From Diabrotica undecimpunctata (Eukaryota; Arthropoda; Insecta; Coleoptera; Chrysomelidae): a DNA stretch of 64,000 nucleotides. Within the stretch, counting starts at the first letter, position 1, and every line of letters starts with the position of its first letter. Position numbers and translations under genes: made by a program. Below the pieces are notes generated by a model that saw only the letters and a list, made by a program, of their open reading frames with translations, ran no database searches and was not told the DNA's origin. Of this stretch, positions 1 through 11,339 are shown one piece after another. The stretch covers positions 68,461,141 through 68,525,140 of the forward strand of contig NC_092809.1 in NCBI RefSeq assembly GCF_040954645.1. Direction: 5' to 3'.

Positions 1-1277
1 CCAAAGTGCTCAATGTACATTTTCTCTGTATTAAAGCACAAGCAGGCTTTGAACATAATAAATATGTCGGCTTAGTAGCTAAAGAAAGCATTTCAACCAA
101 TACTGGTATTCTACATAAAGTAACGCTTTCTCATAGTAATATCATCTCTTGCAAGTCAACATTGCTTTGAGAGTGGAACTACTATGGTTTGTTTTTTAAC
201 CAGGAGGAGTAAACTAAAAAGACAGGTCCACGCCCAAGAAAGTTACTAGAAAAGTCACCAAATACATCTTCTTTTTTGGTTGATTATCTCGGCCTCGCGG
301 TAATCCAGTAATCAGTATCGGACAACCTCACACGTCGATTCTAACCCAACTTTGTTTATGATTGAACAATAATTTTTTCCAATCCACTTCCAATATATCG
401 TATTTTTATTCAGAAAAAGAAATAACTCAAAATTTCAATTTGGTGGGAAAACGCATTTAATGTTTGATAATATTTTGTAGACAACTTAATTTGCTATAAA
501 AAAAATGGTTTGTAGCAATTCTAAAAGTAGGAGTGGGCAGTGTAATTAATGCATTATTATATTCTTGTTCCACATTAATATATTTTTAAACTGTAATACG
601 TTTAAATTAATTTTATAAAAAGAGTTCGTATTTACATATTTCACTCTTTGATGAAAAATATAATATCATAATTTAAACAAAGTCGAAACAATTTTAAATA
701 ATGCAGTTTTATATTAAATTCACGTATCATGTAGGTGAACTATTTAGACCTATTCTGCCGTCATAACATGAAAGGTCCTATCTGCAAAATTTAGGTTTTG
801 AGAAAATCCAGTTTTTGTTTCTGTTCATTGTATAACGTTTGGTAATTTAAGAAACTTTTTATGTTTTATTTTATATTAGGTATGTCTGAGAATAGAATTT
901 AGTTAGTAGTCATAAGTTTGATGTATTCTTTCCAGGTTAGTCGATTTTTAATTACATTGTCACTTAGGACAATTTAACTTAGTGTATATGAAGTACGTTT
1001 TTTTGTATTTCTTACCGAAATTGTCCTAAATAAAACTGAAATTCTAATTAACTGAACACTTTTAATTTTATTATAATAAGTTTTTAAAACTTAACACACA
1101 ATTTACTTCATAATATATGGAACATAAATGATATTTATCGATAAAAATATTAAAATAATACTAATAATAATCATTTTCTTCCTTAAAAGCATGTTCGCTA
1201 ACCGGAAATCTTCTTAAAATTATATCTCAAATTATATCTCAATTATCTTCTTAAAATACGATTTTGAGGAATATGGG

Positions 1278-1440
1278 CTACGCCTCAACTTGGCGATGAA
1301 ATGAATCTGCTGCCATAAAAGTATGACCTGGCTTAAAAAATTTGATTATTATATTTTCCACAGCAATGATTCTCTCATTGTCTTTTTCATAGCCCAACGT
1401 CGCCAAAAGAAATATCGTTTCACGCTTTTTATTGTAGAAA
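1278..1440 (-). pseudogene. DUF7869-like transposon protein fragment
   Basis: Reading the minus strand down to a TAG at 1278-1280 gives about 50 open codons that include KFFKPGHTFMAADSFHRQVE. The block GHT-F-M-(A/S)-ADSFH-x-QVE is, to my knowledge, a hallmark of a large insect and marine-invertebrate family annotated with domain DUF7869, which is repetitive and presumed transposon-encoded. Upstream (1441-1680) the reading is broken by stops and shifts. This is a short decayed fragment, and the family call rests on one motif block. Confidence 0.55.
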
Positions 1441-2062
1441 TACACACCTCTTCGGCTTTCTCTGATGTTAAATAGTATTTGTAGAAATATACTCTTCGTA
1501 ATGTTTGATTCTGAGATATTTTTTTCTTACTTTATTTTACGCAGCTCAAAACAAACTGTTTTTGGTGTCCTTTTCCAATAGCCAGTATTGTGCATTAATG
1601 CCTTTTTGCCTAGTATACGAAATTTTTTCAGCGCAATTGAATTTGGATTTACGTAACTTTTTAACTTTATGAGCTCTTATGTAACTCTCTCTTTTTATTT
1701 TCTTTCTTTCGACAAATGGCTCTTCAATTTGTTTTCTTTTTCTTATTTCCCCAGTTTTTGTATACAGTTTACTCTTAAATTAAAGTTAAATTCGTTTTCT
1801 TCTGGTTCCATATCGGATATTCTTGTCGAATTCATTGGACAGCCCAGGTATATAATCTGGATCATTCTCTATTTTGGCTAAATACCATAAGTTTACATTT
1901 ATCGCTGTTCCGGCTAAGTGACGCTACATTGCTACTACCAAAGAATATAGACGCATATGCATCTATATTTTTTGCTATTACTACAAATAATAATTACAAT
2001 CAGTTATTGCTTATACCTAAGGTAAAATTATTAAACTTACCCTTCATACATTTCTCACAATA

Positions 2063-3279
2063 CAGTAAAACCTCCGTTAACCGAAATAATTGGGGGGGAG
2101 ACCGTTTCGGATAACAAGAATTTCGGTTAAAAATAACATTGTCTTTTATAGTATTCTTGGTCAAAGTATTGGTATTAAAAAATGCTTTGAGGTGATTTCG
2201 TAATGATTTTAATACAAAATAAAGTCATAAAATTAAGGAAAATGAACAAATTTAACATGCTTCTTTAAAGAAATCTTCTATTTTCTTTTGCGTTTTCGTT
2301 TGACAACGATGTTTTGCAGCTATATCTCTCCATCGTTAATTTGCAGAACGTCAGGAGTCTGCCTCATTCGATTGTTCGACGAAACGTAAAGCAATCTGAA
2401 AAGGACAAAACTTTATGCAATGGTAACAGAAATTAAGAACCTAGTCGTGCCTCTAACTAATTAGGCCTACTGTATAAAATTCTTACCAAAAGAATCATAT
2501 ATTAATGATGTTCTGATCGATGAATTCACTTTCTGAGTCATCGGCTGCTAACCACTCACGTATCTCTTCTTGGTTAATTTCGTCACATCCCGGCAAATTT
2601 TTTATTAGAGGTTTAATTTCTTCTTTCGTTTCTTACCATTTTCTTCATCAGGATCGTCAATAAAAATCCCATCAAAAAGTTTGTTCCAGCATTTTTCCAA
2701 AGTTGAAGATTTGATCTTGGCTCACGACTCAGCACACCAATAAAGAACATGTTTCATTGTTAAAGATTGAGAATTTCATGAACACTTTTGGATTCATTCG
2801 TCTCCTGTAATAACAGATGTCTTAAGAATGCTCCTCTATAATGTCTTTTGAATGTCTCTATTACTCCCTGGTCTAACGGCTGAATTAAGCTCGTGACATT
2901 CGGTGGCAAAAATCTGACAATTGTCACTATTTTGTATATTTTGGGGGTGAGTTGGCGCATTGTCAACACGCAATAATTCTTTGACGGGAAGGTTTTTGGA
3001 TTTAAAAAAGGAGTTTACACTTGGGACGAAGTAGTCGACATCCATGAGTTTTTTGGTTTCTATAAAAAACTGGAAGTGCTATTTCGGAAATATATCTTAT
3101 AGCTCTTGGTTTTTTTTATTTCCAACACACATAGGCAGCAATCGGTGAGTAAAATTAATGGAATTGTTACGTTTTGCGATAAAAATTTACTCTTTATCGA
3201 CGAAATTATTGAAACTGGCAGCCGTTTCGGTTCAACGATGTTTCGGTTAAAAAGGTTTAGGTTAAGGGAGGTTTTACTG
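2063..3279. mobile_element. Tigger/pogo deletion derivative nested in the 182-3577 element
   Basis: The left end CAGTAAAACCTCCGTTAACC at 2063 and the right end at 3279 are inverted copies (right end in reverse complement: CAGTAAAACCTCCCTTAACC), flanked by TA at 2061-2062 and 3280-3281. Such ends are typical of Tigger elements. Further inverted matches with the motif ACCGAAAC continue inside. The 1217-bp length is roughly half a full Tigger: the transposase N-terminus (HTH and first catalytic region) is missing and coding sequence starts close to the right TIR. Confidence 0.88.
2511..3045 (-). pseudogene. Tigger-like transposase fragment (DDE_1 C-terminal half)
   Basis: Two overlapping minus-strand frames carry the DDE_1 pieces VDNAPTHP (second catalytic Asp) and [20 protein letters not shown] (third catalytic Asp, in PLDQG), which lie in different frames and so are separated by a frameshift near 2960. 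Downstream frames keep the acidic C-terminal tail (EEIREWLAADDSESEF near 2520-2580). The catalytic region is recognisable but broken, and the N-terminal DNA-binding domains are absent. It is dead. Confidence 0.85.
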
Positions 3280-3681
3280 TATATATTTACTTTACTTTAT
3301 TTATTTACTTAAAAAAATACAAAAAAATGAGCATACATCCAATGTCTGACATTAACAAATACCTTTTATAATTAATTATTTGCTATTAATATTATTTGTT
3401 ATTTGTTATTAATATTTAAGTTAATTAAATCGATAATTTTAAAATTTCATAAATGTCATTAGTGTCAAAATGTCATAATTTAGTGGAGTAAACTTGCCTG
3501 TGGTTGGATCAATGACAAACAAACATTACGGCGCTGTAAATGTGAATTGCTCCTCCTGGTTAAAAAACAAACCATAGTAGAAAGAATACTCTTTTGTGCA
3601 TCAAAATAGATACTCGTAAATTCGGCCAGATATTCTTAAATTTCCTTGATACAAGTCTTGTAGAGCTTCTAGGGAGCACAT

Positions 3682-3840
3682 AACTCTCATTATTAGAGTA
3701 CGATTCGGGAACACATGTTACCCAAAATACTTATTTAAAATACAGGTTTTGGATGATGATGAATGTGAGCATTGTGGAGAGGAAATTGATTTAGATCTTA
3801 TATTTTTTGGTTGTACTAAAAATACTTATCTAAACTTATA
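3682..3840 (+). pseudogene. LINE ORF2 tail fragment (post-RNase H Cys motif)
   Basis: About 50 open codons read ITLIIRVRFGNTCYP, then CEHCGEEIDLD and IFFGC, matching the conserved tail (R-x-R-x-G-H..., C-x2-C-G-E-x-E-D-x-x-H-I-x-x-x-C) that follows RNase H in I/Jockey-type LINE polyproteins. The expected His in DLDHIFF is Leu here. It ends at TAA 3840. No other LINE domain is in frame nearby. Confidence 0.6.
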
Positions 3841-4975
3841 AATGATTTATTAAAATGTAAAGTAGCCCCTCCTTGGCAATACTTTATTTATCATCATTTG
3901 GGTCCGTAGATGTATAAAACTCTTTAATTAAATTTGTAAAAGACAGCAAATTATCATTATAATTGTCTCAAAAATTTTTAGTTGACCTCGTTACATTTGT
4001 TTTGAACCATTTGTATAACTTCCTTCTATCTGTGACCTAGTGGTGTTGTGTCTTATATAAATCATTGACGGTAAGCCTTAGCCAAAAATAAAAAAAGTAA
4101 TAATAAAAATAATTTTTATTGCAATTTTTTGACTTTTTTAAGCTTTTTTCATCAAAGTGTACAATTTTCAGTAACAATAAAGCATATTTTTAATTCTAAT
4201 TGTAACTTTACATTACATATATTTACAAGCATCCATTACTCATTCGGTATATTAATTTCATTCTTATATTCATGTCCTTACAATCCGAAACTTCTTGTTC
4301 TGATTTCTTAATTCTTCTACGGTATTTATCTGTGAGTGTCTACCAAAGCTTCTTATAAATCAGAACAGGATCCCTTCTGTTCGCAATCCGCAACAACTGT
4401 ATAATATTCTTAGATTTAATTTTCTCGCTATGAGCATTTCCTTGTTATCCTTTTAAATTACTTGCTTTTGGCGCCGCTGCTAAAATAGTGACAAAGCTAA
4501 CAGGGTCACCGGATGGCATGCACTTCAGAATTATGAAATTTCTGGCAAACTTACTGAATACCAAAATCTTGCTCTACTTGAAATGTAATAAAAGAAGTAA
4601 TTCGTGTTGAGAACGAGTGCGAACAGAATGTGTCCTAATTTATGGGGGATTTAATTTTGTTCTTCGTGACTTTATAACAAATTAAACTATGTCTAGTGCA
4701 AGGCTCTCAAGTGCGGTGTTCTGTTAAGAATCCTAAATTTGCGTATTTTTACATTTTAAAATATTTTAAATCTACAGTGAATATATTTTCTCCGTGAAAT
4801 TTAATAAAAATTCCAAAATATTTGTGATTTATACATTTATGTACTTTAAAAACTAACGGAAAAGTTTAACTTGAAATGAAAGCAACAATGGAGGTTTACA
4901 GTGTCAGATCAGGTATTTTGTTCAGACCGTCGACACATATTTTTAAAAATAATAGGGAAAGAATCTATTAAGGAA
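3841..4975. other. No recognisable gene; AT-rich intergenic
   Basis: Decayed continuation of the LINE tail may extend to about 4000. Beyond that I see only AT-rich sequence with short chance ORFs and no inverted-repeat ends, RNA gene or protein motif. Confidence 0.5.
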
Positions 4976-5080
4976 ACTTATCGTAACCCTCGTAAAACAG
5001 AGTGGGAGGCACTTCAAACAAAACTGGAATATTGTTTAAGGAGTCTTAAAGGAAGGACAAACATAAATTTTGAAATTTAA
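4976..5080 (+). pseudogene. Possible LINE ORF2 linker fragment
   Basis: A 34-codon open stretch ending in TAA includes YRNPRKTEWEALQTKLEYCL, which resembles the (N-P-R-x-T-x-W-x-x-x-x-x-x-L) linker between endonuclease and reverse transcriptase in I-type LINEs. It is too short and isolated for a firm call. Confidence 0.35.
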
Positions 5081-5910
5081 AGAATGAAAGTCAGATGACC
5101 ATTTTATTTTGCTAGCTTAGGACTGGAGTACGGGAGCACGAGCTAGTTGTAACAATTTTCATAAAATCAAATATATTTTTACAGAGATTTTCCCAATTAT
5201 CACTAATTAACCACTCAACGCTACTCTAACTCATTCTAAATAAAATTGAACGAAAAAAAAACGGGTGTTGCCCATGGGACTGCCACAGCCGTTCAACATC
5301 AGCTTATGTTTAATTTACCATGATAATAATATTAATAAAATAAAAATATTGTTTCTTGATACAACTGTCAATTTGTTTGACATTGACAGATACAAAATTT
5401 AATTGTTGTTTGTTGTGTATACAGGGTGGTCCTTAAGTAATTGTACAAACAGAAACCGTAGATTCTGCACTTTAAAATATTACGATTTAAGCCAACTTGC
5501 TTTAATAAAATGTTGATGTAAATATTTTTGGACAAAATTTTACAGTTGGATGCTTTTGAGTACGGTAAATTATAATTTTATGCATACTTTAATGTAACTA
5601 ATAGAGGGCACCACATATGCCACATGTGTGGCATAAATTTGCGCTTAAATTTTTTGCTCTTTAAGTTAGCTCTATTTGTGTTAAAAAATATAAAAGATTA
5701 TTTTTACAAAGAAAAGGTATACTTGTTAGTAATCTGAAAAATTAACCGTTTTCGAGATAATCACATTTTATAAGTGAGCTGCATAATAATTCTTAGTTTG
5801 ATATTTGTGTGGTAAAGCACTGAATACCTGTAGATAAGCATAATTCATAGTTTATTCTTATTGAAACAACTCAAGGACGATAATTTAACATCACAAAATG
5901 TCTTATTGGA

Positions 5911-5975
5911 GAAAAGATTCTTCATCTTCTTCTTTAGGTGCCGTGTCCGTATTCAGATGTTGGCTGTCATCATGT
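5911..5975 (-). repeat. LINE 3' tail scrap inserted in the mariner relative
   Basis: Read on the minus strand, MTANIQIRTRHLKKKK followed by a GAAGAAGATGAAGAA tail resembles the common RTE-like LINE 3' end (M-x-A-N-V-R-x-x-x-G-T-stop then AAGAAG repeats) seen elsewhere in this window. It sits where the N-terminal half of the transposase should be. Short and diverged. Confidence 0.35.
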
Positions 5976-6062
5976 TTACAATTTCCCTTTTTTATCGCTT
6001 CTTAAGTTTATATAATGGCGTTGTATTACTTTTTCTGTATTGTAAAATGACGAAAAAATAAA

Positions 6063-6926
6063 ATATGTGGTTTATGCAAGATGGTACACCACCACATTCT
6101 AGAGAGAAGGCAGTTAGAACATACTTAAATACAACTTTTCTGACCGTTGGATTGGTCGTGGTAGTCATATTCCTTGGCAATGTGGTGAGATATTGATATA
6201 ATTATTTAATTCATAAAAAATCCAAAAAGAATACTTATTATTCATTACGTAAATTTTTCACCCATTTTTATTAGGACAAATAGAAACTAGAGCGCTGGTA
6301 TTGAATAACACATATGTGTTTCATAATACTTTTGCTCCAAGTCTAACCTTAAAGACTCAGCATTTTTACAAAAACATTATCGTTGGCATAATAATCAATA
6401 TTGTTATAAATATATTAAACACACAGACCATTTAGTTTAGCATAATATTAGATCGTTAATAAATAATGATAGTCCATTTGTTCGAGATGTAATTATAGTT
6501 ACTCGTAAGCTGTAACGTAATCATATAAATAAGTAATGTCATCGATAGGTTATTCCATGTGTACAGAAGTAACCAATGAACGAGATACATCACATTAATA
6601 CATTATTTAACCTCTGCGACAAATAAGATGTAGTTCCATAATATACCATAAGATTTGGATATGTATCCAAAAGAATATATTCATCCATTATACATTATAG
6701 CCACCACGTAGCCCAGAATTTAATCCGCTTGATTTTTGTGTATGGGGCACATTAAAACAACGTGTCTATAAGAATCCCATAAATATTCGCAACCAACTAT
6801 GAAAAGAAATAATACTGCGCATTTTATTCAGGACCAATGATGCTATTTAATATGAGACGATCTTTTATGGAATATATCGACAAATTAATTAAAGAAAATG
6901 GTGGACATATCGAACACTTACTTTAA
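6063..6926 (+). pseudogene. Mariner-like transposase remnant (DDE_3), split
   Basis: The frame starting near 6063 has FMQDGTPPHSREKAV (second catalytic Asp) and, after a shift, DRWIGRGSHIPW. The frame resumes about 500 bp later at 6700 with PPRSPEFNPLDFCVWGTLKQ, where the third catalytic Asp is replaced by Glu (SPE versus SPD), and ends NGGHIEHLL at TAA 6924-6926. The ending parallels SNGGHFQHLLG of the intact transposase at 47898-48977, so the two belong to one family. The interval of about 6183-6695 is non-homologous and probably inserted. The first catalytic region is not visible. Confidence 0.8.
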
Positions 6927-7569
6927 CAAAAAGTTATGTTATTTAGTTTAACTATTTCTTAATTTGGTTCTTAATTTTGTCAAATCCTATTATTAATTAT
7001 TTTGCTGATATATTTATTTTATTTAATATTTCGTTAACTATTAACTTTGTTTAAAGGTATTTTATACCTAAATTCAGAAGTATTAATGGTTTTGTCTATT
7101 TTTGCTTCATTGCCTGGAGTAATTGCCTTAAATCAGAATTATGCAGCTGATTTGTAATATGCGATTATCTCGAAAACTGTTTTAAAGTTCTTAACAGATA
7201 TACCTTTTTTTGTTAAAATAATGTATCTTTAATATTTTTTGTCCCAAATACAGGTATCTTAAAGAGCAAAAAAGTTAAGTGCAAATTTATACCACATATG
7301 TGGCATATGTAGCGCCCTCTATCAGTTACATCAAAGTGTGCATCAAATTATACTTTCTCATATTTAAAAGTACACAGCCGTAAATTTTTATACATAAATA
7401 TTTATAAACATGAAAGTTATAGCGAAAAATAAAATTTTAAATTGGCACTTTAACATCCTGTATCTTTCTTAATATCAACATTTTATTAAAGCAATTTGGC
7501 TTAAATCGTAATATTCTACAGTGTAGAATCTACTGCTTCTTTTTGTACAATTACTTAAGGACCACCCTG

Positions 7570-8195
7570 TATAAGCACACATTTGAACTTTCTTGAGATA
7601 TTTGCAAGTTTTAATTTATAATTTAACATACCTAACGAGGCTTAAGACAAATCTAAACAAAATGGAAAAATAATAATAATATTAATAAATATTAAATACA
7701 TTTACACAAGGAACATTTTTATTCTCGAGAGAGAAAGAGAGAGAGAAAATATATCTTCTGCCTCTCTCTTACCTATATCTTACATGTAATTATTTTGCCG
7801 ATTCACTCCCGTACAAATTTCCAACGTCGAACGCGCGTATAGAAGTATAACTTCAATAAAAGACTAGTATTTATTAATCATTAAGGAGCTTCCCAAAAAA
7901 AGTGCAATGTTATAACTTACCCCGCGCTTGGGGCTAGTTGTAACATCTATTGGTGTAGGATGTAACAGTACAAAAATTAAAAATTTACAAAACTTTATTT
8001 AAAAATTTTATTTTTCAGTTTTTCAAAACAAACAAGTGAACTTTTTATAAAATATTTACTGTTTAACAAAATGTCAAATACTTGATTGACAAAACAACAA
8101 AATTACTAACTTGCAAGACATACACATACCTTCAATATTCATCAGAGTTACAATTAGTGAAGTAAAGAAGATAATATCTCCTGTTGCACACTTAA
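7570..8195. other. AT-rich spacer with a (GA)n tract
   Basis: No gene seen. A short GA-rich simple repeat lies at 7725-7748, followed by a CT-rich patch near 7760. The piggyBac target site TTAA ends the interval. Confidence 0.6.
7725..7748. repeat. (GA)n simple repeat
   Basis: Imperfect GAGAGAAAGAGAGAGAGA tract. Confidence 0.8.
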
Positions 8196-8455
8196 TCCGT
8201 AACTGGTGATGCGGGATCATACGAGCCCCAACAGATTTTTAAAGTGACATACGTCCTAGCTTATTTAGCGCGACTACTTGACCGCCTCAGTACCTTTCTG
8301 TCAGTGTGATGTGTGATTTAGAGCGGGATAGTCGTAAGCAAATAGGTAAATGTTTACAAAATATACGGAAATGACTGCGCCCTGGGGACACTGTGACCCT
8401 ACCTCACTGGTTAGGTTTTTTTTTAATAATTAGTTTTTTTTATTTTCAGTTGAAA

Positions 8456-10716
8456 ATGGGCCTGTCACGATATAATAAAATAGATTCCGATGATCCTGGG
8501 TTTGAACAATGGGCTCAAAGTATTCTACAGTCCATCTAATTTACATACCGTTGCACGTCATCGGCGTCATAGCCCGTGACGTCACATGATACCAACACGA
8601 AATATTTAGGCGGTAGGTGTGTTCTTTTTTAGAATCACTTTGCCGAGTACACTGGCATTATAGCCACTAGACATATTTTATTATATACGCGTAGAAATAA
8701 TATTTATAGATTTCTATTAATGTTAACTAAAAGAAATACACAATAATATGTTTCATTTAATTTGTATAACATTTGTTCGGAACACACTGTAACTATAATC
8801 GAACGAAGGTGAAATTTTGGCATAAATTGGTAACACTTATTTGACAGTTGCGGTGTTGACACTTTAGTTTTGTTTTTATTATTTACTATTAATTAAACTA
8901 TGTTGTTTTTTAAACTAGCGGTTCAAATTGTTTTTAACAAGATTATTTTTTAACTCTTGTGTTGTTTCTATTTATTTACATTAAATATTAATTTATTTTG
9001 TTGTATACTGTTGTTGTACACTTTTGCAATAATTATGTGACCTATTTGATTTAAAATGGATTCAGGAATTTTTTATACTTATCTATCTGACGTAGATAAT
9101 GACGTGCAACGGTTTGTAAATTAGATGGACTGTAGACGCGGATGAGAGTGATTTCAGCGGTAACGATGACTCAGACAATGATCTCGACTATGTCAGCGAA
9201 CACGAAACTGATTCAGAAATTGAATGGGAACCGGAAAACGTGGTACCTCTATTGGATGTTGAAGATAATATCGCGCAAAATGCAGCACCTCTGGAGGTTA
9301 ATTCGAACTCGGATCCACATGAGCAGCAACAAACTCCAGGCCCTTCAAGAACGTACTATGGCAAAAGTTGATACAAGTAGACTGCAGAAGCTCCACCTTC
9401 AAATGTAAGAACAAGAAGATTCAACATTATCTCTCATCTTCCTGGGGTTATTGGGCCAGCCAAGTCTCTTGGGAAGTTGTGTCTCCAGAAAAGTGCTTGG
9501 GAATGTATAATAACAAACGATATTTTAGAAGAGATTGTTCTTAGAACAAATGAAAAACTTGCCAGGATTAGAACGAAATATACCATTAGTAATAGAACAG
9601 ATCTAAACGATTTAGACATTATTGAACTGAGAGCGTTTATCGGTTTGATATTTTACTCAGCCATATTTAAATCCAATACGGAAGACTTGTTTTCGACATT
9701 CGCCACCGACAGTACTGATAGAGAAATTTTTAGATACACCATGTCAGTAAAACGATTCTTAGTACTTTTGACATCGATTAGGTTTGATGACGAAACTACG
9801 AGGGAAGAACGTAAAAAAACCGAAGTACTTGCCTCCATTTCAACAATTTTTAATAAGTTTGTAGAAAACAGCAAAAAAAATTATTGCATATGGCAGTATG
9901 CTTGTATTGATAAAATGCTCATTGGTTTTCGGGGAAGATGTTTATTTAACACAGAAAATTTAACAAACCAACGCAAATCAGTTCTTCTCTAGTAAAATGT
10001 ATTGAGGGTTCTAACCGTAACGTAACAGCAGATAACTGGTTTACATCTTTAGAAGTGATAACTGAGTTTAGGAACCGAGGCCCAACTTACGTGTGTACTG
10101 TTAAAAAAAGTAAAAGGGAGATACCTATTTTTTTTGCCAACTAAAACGAAACTCACGGGATCATCTCTATTTGGATTTGGCGATAGAGTTACATTAGTTT
10201 GATATATACCCAAACCACGAAAAGCATTACTTTTGATATCTTTATTGCACAACAGTATTGCAGTCAACGATGAAACAAAAAAGCCCGAAATTATCAATAT
10301 TGATGTGTATTATACACATCGTAGAAGTCGAAGATGGCCTTTTACTTGTTTTTATACAATTTTGTATATTTCTTTCGTCAATGCGTTTATAATATACTCA
10401 TCCCTACCTGGAAACCTTCAAAAGTCGAAGTATGAATTTATCAAATCTCTGGCTTGGCAGCTTCTGCAGGATCATATGGAAAGAAGACTAACTATTGCTC
10501 AAGTTCCAAGGCAATTGAGACATAAGATCGCTTCCATTTTAAAAACAGACTTTCCTAAAAAGAAAAATGTTATTTTAGAAAAAATAGTAAGTGGCTCAAA
10601 ATGAACACGATCATTGGATAGAAAAACGAAGATAGTTTGCGTTAGTTGCAAAGTGCCAATATGCCACTTGTGTGAAACACATATTTCGCAAAGATTGCCT
10701 ATAAGAATGGATTGTA
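8456..10716 (+). pseudogene. piggyBac-like transposase, interrupted by a MITE and deletions
   Basis: The ATG at 8456 opens MGLSRYNKIDSDDPGFEQWA. The frame is cut by the MITE at 8528-9132 and resumes as DADESDFSGNDDSDNDLDYV, an acidic N-terminus usual for the family. The DDE_Tnp_1_7 domain runs through 9477-9990 with ELRAFIGLIFYSAIF and the first catalytic Asp in YACIDKMLIGFRGR (the usual following Glu is Lys). A gap then removes the segment before NVTADNWFTSLEV (second Asp, near 10035). A further loss before THRRSRRWPF removes the G-V-D-x-x-D-Q region with the third Asp. The C-terminal Cys-rich finger survives as CVSCKVPICHLCETH (about 10640-10680). A TTTTATTTTCAG just upstream of the ATG could be a 5'UTR intron acceptor. 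Frameshifts are several; it is dead. Confidence 0.88.
8528..9132. mobile_element. 605-bp MITE with TA target duplication inside piggyBac ORF
   Basis: The left end CAGTCCATCTAATTTACATA (8528) and the right end (to 9132) are inverted copies over about 35 bp with one mismatch, flanked by TA at 8526-8527 and 9133-9134. There is no coding capacity. The left part carries TGACGTCA-type palindromes (near 8576-8585). TA duplication and CAGT ends point to mobilisation by a mariner- or pogo-type transposase. Confidence 0.92.
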
Positions 10717-11339
10717 GTTTTTATGATTTTTTTTTTGTTTTTGGTTATTTTTTTGTGTTGGTAGGTTAGAATGAATGTTTAAGTTTATGTTTTAAGAAAA
10801 AAAAATTTTTTTTGTTCCTCATTTTTTGTTACAGGATAATGTTTAGTCTAGTTATAAATAATTCAGTTTTTGAGGCTGTTTCTTAGTTTAGTTTTTTATG
10901 CGTTATAAGTTTTTTAAATATTTGTTAAAATATTTAAAATAAACGTCTTTATGTTATTGAAGTCTTTTTTTTAAATTTAAACAAATATCAGTGTCTAATT
11001 TTGCAAAACAAATTGGGGTCAGTGTGACTACTACTCACCTTATACGTAACAAAAAATGGACCTCACCAGTTACGGGTTAATGTGTACCCACCGCTTATAC
11101 ACAGTACATTCAAGCCATTCGCCTTTAACTGATTTACTATATCATGTATTACATAACAAACAATTCCTCCCATCAGCCTCTGACTAGGAATTAGTCTAAA
11201 GACCTCATCAGACTTTCAATTTTATTACCCCTTCTTTTATTTTTGTAAATTTTTACTTACCCTTTCCTTTTTCTTTTTTATTCTTCTTTGTTTTTTATTT
11301 TAAGTATTTTTCTATAATCTGTTTTATTGTGAGTATTTG

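Larger units (their letters stand above)
182..3577. mobile_element. 3.4 kb TIR element, TA target duplication, DUF7869-like remnant inside
   Basis: A perfect 28-bp terminal inverted repeat, beginning CTATGGTTTGTTTTTTAACC, lies at 182-209 and in reverse complement at 3550-3577. TA dinucleotides flank both ends (180-181 and 3578-3579). The interior carries a minus-strand coding remnant resembling DUF7869-type transposon proteins (about 1278-1440) and a later Tigger insertion (2063-3279). Without Tigger the element would be about 2.2 kb. The link between the TIRs and the remnant is inference; the superfamily cannot be named from the sequence alone. Confidence 0.75.
5422..7569. mobile_element. 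Decayed mariner-like element with ~400-bp inverted repeats
   Basis: The ends CAGGGTGGTCCTTAAGTAAT (5422) and its inverse (to 7569) are flanked by TA (5420-5421 and 7570-7571). The inverted similarity continues inward for several hundred bases, to about 5800 on the left and 7130 on the right, including matching AGAGGGCNC...CCACATATGTGG and CTGCATAATTCT blocks. The ends and the encoded transposase resemble the complete element at 47320-49143, whose ends start CAG(T/G)GTGGCGC. An unrecognised stretch of about 500 bp splits the transposase. Confidence 0.85.
8196..11076. mobile_element. piggyBac-like transposon with TTAA target duplication
   Basis: The left end TCCGTAACTGGTGATG starts at 8196 after TTAA (8192-8195). 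The right end, in reverse complement CCCGTAACTGGTGAGG, stops at 11076 before TTAA (11077-11080). The 14-bp core differs by one base. TTAA duplication plus a DDE_Tnp_1_7-type transposase inside is diagnostic of piggyBac. Total length is 2881 bp, of which 605 bp is a later MITE. Confidence 0.93.
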
